From: Globisporangium splendens
Taxonomy: Eukaryota; Oomycota; Peronosporomycetes; Pythiales; Pythiaceae
Reading direction: 5' to 3'
DNA length: 42,827 nucleotides
Assembly: GCA_006386115.1 (NCBI GenBank)
Contig: VFIW01000182.1
Location: forward strand, 1 to 42,827
This document shows positions 22,401 to 31,991 of the stretch, piece after piece. Below the pieces are notes generated by a model, which saw only the letters and a list, made by a program, of their open reading frames with translations, did no database searches and was not told where the DNA came from. The stretch's first letter is position 1; each line of letters opens with the position of its first letter. The translations under genes were made by a program, and so were the position numbers.

Positions 22401-24007
22401 CCAGGCTGAAGAGCTGTTGCTGAAGCAAGGCGATCTGAAAAACACGAACCGGAAGCTCGCGGCGCTTGTGCGGTTGCTGCCGAAGATCGTGAATCGCCGA
22501 GGAGCGATTGCATTGGTCGTGCATCTTTTTGATACGAAAACGCAGCTGGCCGAGCGATTTGCACTGCGCAAGAAACTCGGTATCAACATGTGTTCGGTGC
22601 TGCTTGGGTCGCTGACCAGCAAGTACTGTTTCGACCTGACTCTACCAGATGAACGTGCTGCGCTCAATAAATTCGCACTCATTGCACAAGAAGAGAAGCA
22701 ATTTAGCAAGAACCGATCAGGGCGGCAGGACACGTCGCAACATGGCAACTGGGAAAACTTTCGCCACACCACGATCGATGGAAAGCCTGTGCTGCTCACG
22801 AGCACATACATCCTGAACGCGTTGCTCGCACCCACGGCGTTGTCACTGCAAGATTCAGTACCCAGAGACGACCAGAAGCGGAAAGTTGAGTTCTTCTACG
22901 TCAGCACGACACGCCCGCCTCGCGGTACAAAGACTCTGACGAAGCGAAGGTTTGGCCAGCTGGTCGAGATTCTCATGACACCTATCAGCGACGAAGCCAC
23001 AATCAATAGCCACCACAGCCATGCACGACACCCAGAGCCACTAAACGAAGGTGATCTTGGCGGCGCAGTCGAGAAAAGCCGGCAAAACGCGCGGCTTCGC
23101 TGGGAGATTCTTCGAAATTCAGTCCTCAGTGAGAAATCGAGAACGAATCTTGGCGAGGCGCAACGAGTCGCGTCCTCGGCGTTTTCCGTGTTCAAAGTAC
23201 GCTAGACGGGGTGCAGCAAAAGCTCACGCAGTTGGAGATGCTTGTAAGTGATCGGTGGTTGAGCTGTGTCCAGGCAGCCGAACTGATTGCTGCTTTTCCA
23301 AACGCGATTAATGCGCGAGCGAAAGCTGCGTGTATTCTGTTTGGACGTCTCGTGGACGTGGACAACTTTATCAAGGTGAGTCGTGTGTTCAAGTAGTGAG
23401 TACTGCTGAAATTCACGGTGAGCGCTCATTTTCTGTGGAATATCGTTCAGATTTATGACGAGTTGTCTCAAGAAGACCAGCGCGAGTGCATTCATCGTCT
23501 CGGGTGGCTCAACATTTTCGATCCGGTGCAGCCGATCGACAGTATCCACCATTGGATTTAAGCATTCGAGACGAGCGGGAACTGGTCCAGATTCTAGCCC
23601 AATTGGCACTGAACGAAGGGGTACGTCGAGCGATCGTAGCTTTTCTTTTTGATGCATGTTTGCTGATGTAAACACTGGTCGGTCGCATTGTTTTGTAGGA
23701 AGAGACGTGGCAAGACCCAGCGTACTACAATACAAACAGGGAGGTCACTGGCCAGATGAGGCCGCCGACGACACTGATCCCAGGGATAGATCTCCCGCCT
23801 GCTGATTGGGGAAAAGTGGATGCGACTGGCGGCGAGAGCCTAAAGCACCATGGGATTGTCAAAGTTCGTTACCAGACACTCTCACCAGCTTCATCTCATC
23901 CACCTACAACCCCTAGAGACGCGCCAGGCACACCAACTCAAGATCAAGCAGATTTCCGCGCCAAGCTGCGCTCAAAAGTGCTCTGTGGGACTCGGTTATA
24001 CCTGTAA
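19423..24007 (+). CDS. leucine-rich-repeat and EF-hand protein, multi-exon
   Basis: A 1,260-codon frame starts at ATG 19423. Order: Ser/Pro-rich disordered N-terminus; acidic run (near residue 137); RNI-type leucine-rich repeats (about 350-600, e.g. LKELNLSYNACGD); four EF-hands with complete loops (DKDRSGSVDFDE near 754, DCDHNGSLQEDE near 790, DTDRSGSLNREE near 816, DMNNSGEIDEHE near 853); then a helical region about 955-1060 resembling DUF4476. The frame stops at 23205, yet coding clearly continues: a 77-nt intron (23129-23205) keeps frame into QQKLTQLEMLV, then introns 23376-23450 and 23621-23698, ending at 24007. One base seems missing near 23535-23558. The frame is also open upstream of 19423 to an AG at 19354, and ATG 19168 opens a Ser/Pro-rich segment that may be a first exon. 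Likely a calcium-responsive scaffold; role unknown. Confidence 0.75.
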
Positions 24008-24712
24008 AGCCTAACTTAGCGCACCGGCAGCGTTGAAACTATTGACGCAGGCGGCTGCTTAGCAGATAAGCAGCACCGACTGCACCATTCACTGCGTCCT
24101 TGGAAGGCATCGATGTGTTTCACTTGACCAAATCGAGTGATGCTTCATCGTTCACGTGTGCCAAGGCAGTGGCAAGCAACACTTGCTTCGTTCGATCCAT
24201 TCGACTACACTTTAGTCCAAGAACAGCCTTGACGCAAGTTTGAGCAAGTCAAAGAGTGATACGCTGAGGGCTGAAGGCAACAGACGAATACGCTCAAAGC
24301 AAATGAAACCAGACAATCGCACAAACTGGAATCTCGTTGATTTGCTACAGTGTGTCGTGCCAAGAGGCTTGGAGGCTGCAGCAAAGTGGGAAAATCCGCA
24401 TCTGGGAGCGCGCCACCGAGACAACGCAGTTTCCAGGGGATGAGCTGTCAAGCAACATGGCGAAACCCAGCATGCAGTGAATAATTGTGTCCACTTCAAG
24501 TGGTCAAACCTGCATCGCAAAGTTGTCCAAGTCGTAGTACTTCAACAAGTTAACTCCATTGCTGCAACGTTTCCGTGATGTTGCGTGAAGAGGAAGGTAC
24601 TTCAAAATCATGTGGGCCACCTAAATCTCGGCCGTTTCTTTCGTTTTTGTTCCCAGTGTTGTGCAACCGTTGCAGCTGCAATGATGGGCATCAATCAATC
24701 CAAAGTCTCAGC
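24008..24712. other. gene-free stretch before the cytochrome b561 pair
   Basis: About 0.7 kb of flank. No recognisable gene in 24008-24570. The last part is the leader of the next gene and holds the small upstream ORF at 24681. Confidence 0.5.
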
Positions 24713-24716
24713 ATGA
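24681..24716 (+). promoter_or_regulatory. upstream ORF overlapping the start of the b561 gene
   Basis: ATGATGGGC... encodes 11 residues and ends with TGA at 24714-24716, overlapping the ATG at 24713-24715 of the main gene as ATGA. Such an overlap allows termination-reinitiation control. It matters only if the transcript begins upstream of 24681, which I cannot see. The main frame is also open upstream to an ATG at 24578, so an N-terminally extended product is an alternative. Confidence 0.45.
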
Positions 24717-25544
24717 CTGTCACGCGCGCCAAGAAAGCGGAGCTCGTGGTGCTCTCGGCGCTCTTCCTCGCGCCCGCAGCCGTGATCTGGACGCACTGCG
24801 CGCAGGACGCGACGCTGTTCGCGCTGCATCCGGCGCTCAATGCGCTTGCGATGCTCGTGTGCACCCCCAGTGGGCTCTACCTGATCCTCGAACGCAAGCA
24901 CGTAGCTGACCACGCGACGCGGTATGTGCTTACGGTTGATTGGGTTTATTTGGGTTGCCGCTAATGGTACGCATGGGCTGATTCTGAATGCGAATGTAGT
25001 GTCTGGATGACCAAGCTACACTTGTTTGTGAATGTACTGGCGGCGCTGCTGCTGAGTATCGCAGGTGTCGCGGTGTTTGTCGCCAAGCGCGCTGCCCAGG
25101 AGCGGCACTTTGTGTCCCCGCACTCGTGGGCTGCGATGACTGTCGGGCTGTTGTTCACGCTCAACATTCTGCAGGTACATACGCAGCAAGCTGAAGTGGA
25201 TATCAACTAGTCGATGCTCATGACTTCCATGTTTGTTGCACGTGCAGGGACTGCTGCTTACGTTTGAAGGCAAGCGCGTGAACTGGCAGTGGCGCGATGA
25301 GACCCACGGGTTGGTCGGCACGCTGATCTACATTGGCAGTGCCGTGGCCATGGTCTTTGGCCTCGACTCGGCTGGCGACGCGCACTTCGGAGGACCTGAT
25401 GGCGTGTTCCGTCTCAAGGTGATGCTCGTCATTGCGCACGCCGCGTTGCTGGGGAAGCTCCTGTTCATGCCGAAAACCGGAGGCAGCGCAGCACCGTTGA
25501 CGTCGCCACCGTCACCGCAGCAAACCAAGAAGAAAGTGGTGTAA
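24713..25544 (+). CDS. cytochrome b561-like membrane protein, copy 1
   Basis: Exons 24713-24921, 25000-25174 and 25248-25544 with introns of 78 and 73 nt give 226 aa. About six hydrophobic segments are visible. The four histidines expected to hold two haems in the b561 fold are present: FALHPALN, TKLHLF, SPHSW and ETHGLVG. The closest family is CYB561 domain proteins of the CYB561D2 type, which pass electrons across a membrane, usually from ascorbate, to ferric iron or monodehydroascorbate. Substrate and membrane are not known here. The C-terminus is a short Pro/Lys tail. It is the tandem partner of the gene at 25889. The start is chosen at MTVTRAKK because it aligns with the start of the paralogue; ATG 24578 in frame is an alternative. 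Confidence 0.82.
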
Positions 25545-25888
25545 TTGACGTTGACTTGCTGTAAAATGAGAGCGAGAGCCAATTTGCATGGATGAAAGCA
25601 ACTCTGTCGACCTGATGACATCATTTCCCAGTTCATTCCATCGTCCGTCGCCTGATATAATTCATATCCTTTACAATGAAGTACTCTTCAAACCCATTTT
25701 GCTATTGTGCAACCTGTACTATAGACTACCCTTGTTAATGCGATGAGGTCTCTTTCATATCACCTTGCAGAGGGTATGGACCACCCAAAGGCTTCATCCA
25801 AGTCTCACACAGGCAAGGAGCAAGACCGCCGGAAACCGCTACGCAGGACTCGCCCCACTTTACAACCAGCAGATAGATCCACACAACG
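25545..25888. other. short intergenic stretch between the b561 paralogues
   Basis: About 0.34 kb. A TCATTCC at about 25634-25640 fits the oomycete initiator, but it lies some 250 bases before the next ATG. Otherwise nothing is seen. Confidence 0.4.
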
Positions 25889-26783
25889 ATGGTGAGCAAG
25901 ATCGAGCTGCTCGCGCTCAGCGCGCTCTTCCTCGCGCCGTGCGCCATGATCGTCGTGCCGGCGGCGCAGGCGCCGTCGCTCTTCGCGCTGCACCCGGCAG
26001 CCAACGCGCTCGCGTTCCTCGTGTGCTTCCCAGCGTACGTGTAGCTCCATGATGAGTTTACTGAAGCCACACATCAAGGCACTTGGATGATTTTGAGATT
26101 GCTGACGCGTTGCGATGGATGTTTTAACCGTCAGATCGGTGTATGCGATGCTCGCACGCAAGGCGTCGTCGGATTTCCAGACGCGGTGAGTGCAAATGAT
26201 CATGGTATCATTCATTCTCACCTTTGTAAACAGATTGATTTGAGTGTGTTGTTGTTGTGATTTTGTGTAGTGTGACGCTGGTGAAGGTGCACATGTTCTT
26301 GCAGCTCTTGGCTCTTGCTCTGATGGGCGGCGCAGGCGCGGCCGCGTACTTGGCCAAGGAGGCGAACCAGAAGCCACATTTTGTGTCGACGCACTCGTGG
26401 ATCGCCGGTGCGACTTCCACGCTGTTCACGCTCAACATGCTCGGGGTAACACTTTTATTCTTAAAGCGTGCATTTGGTCATTGACTGACGTTCATTATGT
26501 GCTTGCTGTGCATATGAAGGGCCTTGGAACGACTTTCGGCGGGAAGAAGACGAGCTGGCAGTGGAAGAACCCGGGCCACCGCATTGGCGGCATGCTGACG
26601 TTCGTTCTTGGCGGCGCAGCGTCTGTCTACGGTGTCTACAGTGGCGGATGGGGCCAAGCGATGTTGGGCGCCGACAAGCAGCTCCAGGTTTCGGGGCTCA
26701 TCACCGCGGCCTACGCGCTGCTCTTCGTCAAGGCGCTCACGACGCGCGCCGCCAAGATCCCAACCCAGAAGAAGCAAGACTGA
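25889..26783 (+). CDS. cytochrome b561-like membrane protein, copy 2
   Basis: Exons 25889-26034, 26135-26185, 26271-26445 and 26520-26783 with introns of 100, 85 and 74 nt give 211 aa. All junctions keep frame. The four haem-binding histidines are kept: FALHPAAN, VKVHMF, STHSW and PGHRIGG. Exon 3 has the same length (175 nt) and phase as exon 2 of copy 1, so these two introns are shared; the intron after position 26034 exists only here. It ends with a basic tail (KIPTQKKQD). Expected function as for copy 1: transmembrane electron transfer with two b haems. The two genes are head-to-tail, 344 bases apart, and clearly arose by tandem duplication. Confidence 0.82.
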
Positions 26784-27372
26784 GGTGGTAGTTCGTGATC
26801 TGCAAATGCCTCTGCGGTAGTTGTCGCCTTAGGTATTTTTTGCCAGCAGCAGCAGACAGCCCATCATGGTTTTCGTTTCTGCTGGTCGAGGTTACTTCGG
26901 CAATTAATGCTTGCTCTTCATTTGAAAAGATCTAATTCAAGTACTCAAGTTTTTCTTCAACGCACTGCTCCAAATGTTGCTCATTCTGAGGGTAAATCCT
27001 CGAATTAATGCATCAGCACATAGTGTATGTGGCTCCTTAGCGCAAAGCTTTTCTGGCTGAGATTCAAAACCATTTTCAAGCAGCTCGTGCTTGTGAAGTG
27101 TACAAAGCACATATAGAGTAAACGCTAGAGTCGCATATTGTGCTGTACCCTCGGTATCAAAATGTATACAAGCGTTATCCTGTACACTCCTTAGTGTCAA
27201 GTAATCAGATACCCGATCGATGGGATCTCTTGTTGGTATCACTTCAGCAAGGGGATCAAGTACACGGATCCAGTCCCTCCCTCGCTCTATCGAGCACTAA
27301 ACGCACTAAGCAATTTGCTCGCCAACACACAAACCAACCCAGTTTTTCTCGCTCTCACACAGCTACTTCATC
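26784..27372. other. gene-free stretch before the oxidoreductase
   Basis: About 0.6 kb of 3' and 5' flank. No gene recognised. CT-rich sequence (for example CTCGCTCTCACACAG) directly precedes the ATG at 27373. Confidence 0.45.
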
Positions 27373-28358
27373 ATGGCTGCGTCCACCCCAGCGACGCACA
27401 AGCAGTATCAGTACACCAAGTACGGCGCGCCAGAAGACGAGTGGAGGATCGTTGTCGTACCCCAGAAGACGCTCAAGCCCACCCACATGCGCATTCAGGT
27501 CTCCCACGCATCGTTGAACCCCGTGGACCACAAGATCACCGAGTACGGCGCGTCGCGGTTCTTCGGCCGCGCGCTGACCGAGGAAGACCCGTTTATGGTT
27601 GGCTTCGACTGCTCGGGTACCGTCGTGGAGGTCGGTGCCGACGTCGGTGCGGACTCAAGGTCGGCGACGCCGTGTACGCGAATACCCCGACAGCGGACTT
27701 CGGGTCCCTTGCCGAGTACATCTCCGTGGATGCCAAGCACGTGGCGCTGAAGCTGGCGAACCTGGACTTTGCGGCCACCGCGAGGATCCCACTCGTCGGC
27801 TTGACTGGCTGCCAATCACTGTTGACGCGCAGCAACCTCAAGGCTGGCGAGCGCGTGCTCATCCTCGGTGGTAGCACCGGGACGGGTATCTTCGGCATCC
27901 AACTCGTCAAAGCCATTGGCGCGAACGTCACCGCCACGGCCAGTGCGTGCAACGCCGCGTCCGTCAAGTCGCTCGGCGCGGACCAAGTCATCGAATACAC
28001 CACGGACAAGTGGGTGGACGTGCTCGACGACCACTCGGTCGATCTCATCTACGACTGTGGCGTCGAGCCTCAGACGTGAGAGGATGCGGCGCAGCAAATC
28101 CTCAAGAAGGACACTGGCCGCTTCGTCACCATTGGCATGCTCCAGAACCCACGCGAGTCCCCGATTGGCACAACTTTCATGTTCCACTACTGCGAGCCTC
28201 TAGGCGACGACTTGCGCGACATCACGTGGTACATTGAGAGGAGCCAGATCAAGTCCGTGGTGGACTCCGTGCACCCTTTCGAGAACGTGATCGAAGCCAA
28301 CAACAAGGTGAAGGCTGGCAAAGCAGTCGGCGAGATCGTGATCAAGGTCGCGAATTAG
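27373..28358 (+). pseudogene. zinc-independent quinone oxidoreductase-like (MDR) gene with two lesions
   Basis: From ATG 27373 the product matches medium-chain dehydrogenase/reductase proteins of the quinone-oxidoreductase type: substrate fold with SLNPVDHKI and FDCSGTVVEVG, then the cofactor loop GGSTGTGIFGIQLVKAIGA, then SLGADQVIEYT. Total length fits (about 328 aa, single exon). Two breaks: one base is missing near 27653, between GADVGAD and LKVGDAVYA; and an in-frame TGA at 28077-28079 stands before EDAAQQIL, where relatives usually have Trp (TGG). Downstream coding runs cleanly to TAA at 28356-28358, so decay is recent or one lesion is a sequence error. If functional it would reduce quinones or enones with NADPH in the cytosol. 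Confidence 0.8.
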
Positions 28359-29168
28359 CACTATCCCTCTGACTTCACGCAGTCTGCACATCCAGCTCTG
28401 CACTTGCATTTCATTACCTTTCCTGGACAATGCGAACAAAAGAATACAGGACTACGCCATTTGGGGATATTGACGAGAACGTGATTGGGAATGCACTCCA
28501 TGCAGTAACGCACGAACTTCAACATGGGTGTATTTTGGATCGCCATGAACACCCAAAATAAAGATTGTCGCGTTTCCAAGTGTCAAGTTGCCATCATCAC
28601 CCCACCGCAGCAGTAGCTGCTGATTTGCAAGGTTTGCTCCGAGAGAAGCATGCCGTGAGGGATAGCGCGCGCACCTGGGCTACACTGATGCCCACACTTT
28701 GACCTCACCTACATTGAGTCGTCTGTGTGAGACTGCAACAACATCAAAACCGCACAATTCAATGCAAAACCTCTCGATTTGTAGGTTTCCCGTCGTACCA
28801 TGCTGCATTGGCATTCAGCTCCACGTCGGATTTATGTGAATCCGGCGACAACGTGAATCTTCTTGTCGTCGAGTTTCCCGTTGCATCTGCGATCTCCTGC
28901 AACTGTTTCATGGCACACAGTCATCCACGCGTCACGTGTGAAGAGCGAAACGACTTTTCGATGCAACGCGATCTTTCTTTTCCCTCTCGCTGACCCTTGA
29001 GGGGGGCGAGTTGGAAAAGGCACAAAGCACGCCTCTTGGTCTCGAGCCATTGAGCCACTGCTGCTTTCCTAGGATCCTTGTGCGTGAATAACTCGCTCAT
29101 ATCCTTTTCCACTCCCAAGGACAAAGCAGCAGAAAACTCCAGCCAAGACAGAGAAGCGACTCACAACC
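28359..29168. other. gene-free stretch upstream of a small secreted ORF
   Basis: About 0.8 kb. No recognisable gene or repeat. GCTCATATCCTTTTCC at 29095-29110 loosely resembles the oomycete Inr/FPR arrangement about 60 bases before the ATG at 29169. Confidence 0.4.
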
Positions 29169-29471
29169 ATGAACGTCCGCACATGCACGGCACTTTCCAC
29201 ACTGCTCGTGTTGTGCGTCTCGAATGTCCAAGGTCATGAAGAAGCACCAGCACGCAGCCTTCGCCAGGCTGTCCCGGGCGGCAACAACCACCTCACGGAG
29301 GCGATCAACGCGATCCAGATGAGCTCAGCGCCGCGACGGCTATGGAGGCTTCGCAGACCAAGGTGTCGAAGAAACAGAACAACGTGGGATCGGACAGCAA
29401 CTTTTAGTCAGTGTCCTGTGGTAAATCGCTTAGCCAATAGGTGTGCGTGCGATACGAGAGGAGAAGCCTGA
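29169..29471 (+). CDS. small secreted protein candidate with RSLR tetrapeptide
   Basis: The ATG at 29169 opens a 100-codon frame. Residues 1-22 look like a signal peptide (charged start, hydrophobic core STLLVLCV, then small residues), and residues 29-32 read RSLR, soon after the predicted cleavage site. In Peronosporales, RXLR motifs at this distance mark secreted effectors; this is a resemblance, not proof. From about residue 50 the frame turns Arg-rich and unlike a protein, while the next frame becomes more protein-like (DELSAATAMEASQTKVSKK) and stops at about 29407. An indel near 29308 is possible, which would give an 80-residue product. A gene, a gene fragment and chance are all possible. 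Function is not assigned. Confidence 0.4.
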   Translation: MNVRTCTALSTLLVLCVSNVQGHEEAPARSLRQAVPGGNNHLTEAINAIQMSSAPRRLWRLRRPRCRRNRTTWDRTATFSQCPVVNRLANRCACDTRGEA

Positions 29472-29769
29472 CTGATGCATGAACAAATGAGTACTTTTGC
29501 GCATGTTCGGCGTCTTGCTTTATTGGAAATTGCAGTGGACAAACCAGTTTCGCGGCTCGAGAGTTCGTAAATCGAACTGCGTTGGCTCTGCCTAACAACC
29601 TCGTTGAAGATGGAATGGAATTCGAAATCGAGCCGCGTTGGGGCAAAACCCAAACCAATTTGCAATCATTTAGATTTGTGTTCCACAAGAAACGGCCACG
29701 TTTTCATTTTATAACCATTAACAAATTCTCAACGACGTCTGCGTCCACGTACTTGTCTTTTCTTAACGC

Positions 29770-30921
29770 CTAGTTCAGCGAGTAGCTTTGCTTGACGCAG
29801 CCTTCCTCCTCCGCCGTGCACACGGTGCAGACCTGCGAGTAGAGTTCTCGCTTGCAGCCGAATGACGACTCGGCGCATCGCTTCGAGTTCACGTAGCACG
29901 GCGGGTTCTCGCTCGTCAAGGCTGCGACGGTCGGCAACGGCGTCATGTGGGAACCCACCGAAGTGCGCGTCAGGTTGTTGTAGAGCTCCACCATCGTGGC
30001 GGCACGTTGGCTGCACGCTTCGGGGTTGTACGGCTGCTCCCAGAACGGGATCGCCGTGACGGAGTTCACGACGCCGTCGGTCGCGCTGAACTCGACGCCG
30101 CCGAACTGGCCGTCCTTGTCGAGACAGAACTCGGTGTAGTTCTTGTACGGCTGGCCCGTGACCGAGCTGTTGAGCTGCGTGATGCCGACGAGATCGTCCA
30201 GGTTAATGTACCCGAGGGTCTTGTACGTGAATGTGCACACCTCGCCGTCCGGCTGCGAGCCAAACGCACAGAGGCCACCAGGGTACTTGGCGCGGCACGC
30301 AGCGTCTTTCTCGGCCCAGACGTTCATGACGCAACTGTTTGGGAACGAGTACCAGATATTGTGTGGGTACGGAGCGCGCGGATCGGTCTCGCGCAGGCTC
30401 GCGCCAACGGAAGGACCGACCTTGACGCTGGCATTGACACCTCCGCCGAAGATCGCGGTGCACGCCTCCGGCAACTCGGTGCCAGATTTCGTGCACGCGC
30501 CGCCGTCCATGGCTATGAACGGCCCGTACTCGGGGATATTGGACGCATCACTGTCGTACTTGGCGATCGACGCGTCGGGCTGCAGCACGCTGAGCTCGTA
30601 GAACACGACGTACTGCATGTTGTTCTTGCGCTTGCACTCGGTGTTGTGGAGCACGTTGATGCCCTCGGCCTGCACGTACATGAGCGCACCCTCGACGCTC
30701 GCCGTGTTGACCGTGTCGAAGACCGCACGGTACTTCTCGGCGAACGTGGCGCCGAACGTCGACACGAACGTGCCCTGCTCGGCGTTCCACTCGGGCTGGT
30801 CACCCTGCACGCGCGCCTGGATCACGCGCACAGGCTTCATCGCCGCGCTCTGCGCCTGCGGCACGCACATCGCGGCCGCGACGAGCGCCGACAGCGCCAT
30901 CAGGTATCGTCCGCCCGCCAT
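29770..30921 (-). CDS. secreted protein of unknown function
   Basis: Single exon, 383 aa from ATG 30921 to TAG 29772-29770. I chose MAGGRYLM because it begins a clear signal peptide (LSALVAAAMCVPQAQSA); the open frame continues 21 codons upstream, but that would bury the signal. The mature part has about 14 cysteines, several in a C-terminal cluster (CKRELYSQVCTVCTAEEEGC), and N-glycosylation sequons (NASV, NSSV, NYTE, NLTR). A central block around PHNIWYSFPNSC and GYINLDDLVGIT is strikingly ordered. I do not recognise a named domain; similar secreted proteins of unknown role are, as far as I recall, common in oomycetes. An AT-rich CTATTAAATAATCG lies about 50 bases before the ATG. Likely extracellular or cell-wall associated. 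Confidence 0.78.
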   Translation of the reverse strand: MAGGRYLMALSALVAAAMCVPQAQSAAMKPVRVIQARVQGDQPEWNAEQGTFVSTFGATFAEKYRAVFDTVNTASVEGALMYVQAEGINVLHNTECKRKNNMQYVVFYELSVLQPDASIAKYDSDASNIPEYGPFIAMDGGACTKSGTELPEACTAIFGGGVNASVKVGPSVGASLRETDPRAPYPHNIWYSFPNSCVMNVWAEKDAACRAKYPGGLCAFGSQPDGEVCTFTYKTLGYINLDDLVGITQLNSSVTGQPYKNYTEFCLDKDGQFGGVEFSATDGVVNSVTAIPFWEQPYNPEACSQRAATMVELYNNLTRTSVGSHMTPLPTVAALTSENPPCYVNSKRCAESSFGCKRELYSQVCTVCTAEEEGCVKQSYSLN

Positions 30922-31991
30922 CTTGTGTCTCGTGACTGTCGCTCTCTCGATGTGCTCGGGGCTGCGATTATTTAATAGTGGCATGCGGTTGTGCGCGCAG
31001 CGAAGCGAGCGTAGCTCCTCACATTCAGATGATCCATTCGATCATCTGGGCAGCGTCATTGCTCTCGAAAGCCAGCTGGCGGAAAGAGTTCAGCGCAGTA
31101 AAACGGAAATGCCTCTGTCTTGGAAGTCGGTACAATTGGTCCGAAATGACGGGGTATTCCATTTTGCACGATCCATTATGTACATATTTTAGATTTCTCA
31201 ATCGCTTTTTCGAGGGTATGTAAAGACGGAAAGACTGAAGAGAGGGTATATTGTGCGAATGGGAGCTCACTAGAGAAATGGTCGAGGGAAAATCCTGGTT
31301 CCACTCAACCACATGGTGACGGCTCGAGTGAAATCCGGTTTATCAACATGTGGGGAAAAGAGAGCAAGCACTTTGGGATAGCGCTTGGAGCAGACTCGTC
31401 AATAAATGTGGGTGCATAAGGATCTGAGCATTGCAACTAGCTTCTTCATCGGCGGACAATTTCGACGAAAGCTCCATTAATCCGACAATACGAAGTGCCA
31501 CATTATCGTTCAACACAGGGATATGAAAAACGCTTGTGAGAAAAATCCGAGCAACAGATTGTCCCACGTGCCTGCTCTGTGTCCTTTGGAGTTTACACCC
31601 TTCAAACACCATGAAAATCGAAAACCTGTGTAAATCTGATGCATTTGATTGAGTCTTTCGTTTGTGGATAAACTGCATAAATTGATATTGTGGTTATTTT
31701 GCATAATTGCGCGAGTGGAAGGGACTTTTGTTTCGCACCAGGTTCAGTGGCGTACTGTTCGATACCGAAAGAAACCGGTTTACTCAATGGCACTTCATGG
31801 TCACTACCAGCATTGATAGTCCGCACTCACGCAACGTCTCCAAGCAATCACTTCATGGCGTTTTGTCGGCGGAAGGCGAGACGATCCGTAATAAATGCAT
31901 GATTGTGTTAACCCGTAAATGGCTAGCGCCTTTTTCTATTGTACATTTGCATACCCATCAATATATAATTGCGAGGCTGTCGCGTCCTCAA
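30922..31991. other. gene-free stretch between two minus-strand genes
   Basis: About 1.07 kb: the promoter of the secreted gene (near 30922-30990) and the 3' flank of the BAG gene. Nothing else was recognised; the DNA is more AT-rich than the coding neighbours. Confidence 0.45.

Noticed and set aside
23197..23216. 20-nt intron between GTACGC and GTGCAG at the end of the long LRR/EF-hand exon
   Set aside because: Too short for a spliceosomal intron; the 77-nt alternative at 23129-23205 keeps frame and fits the size of its neighbours.
24212..24520. 102-codon minus-strand frame upstream of the b561 genes
   Set aside because: No recognisable domain or signal peptide and no supporting context.
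28077..28079. TGA inside the oxidoreductase read as a recoded (selenocysteine or readthrough) codon
   Set aside because: No structure that looks like a recoding element was seen, relatives have Trp here, and an independent frameshift upstream already points to a pseudogene.
29947..30975. Long plus-strand open frame (342 codons) opposite the secreted protein gene
   Set aside because: It is the mirror of a GC-biased coding strand: rich in Arg, Val, His and Leu, with no signal or motif. The minus-strand reading has a signal peptide and ordered cysteines.
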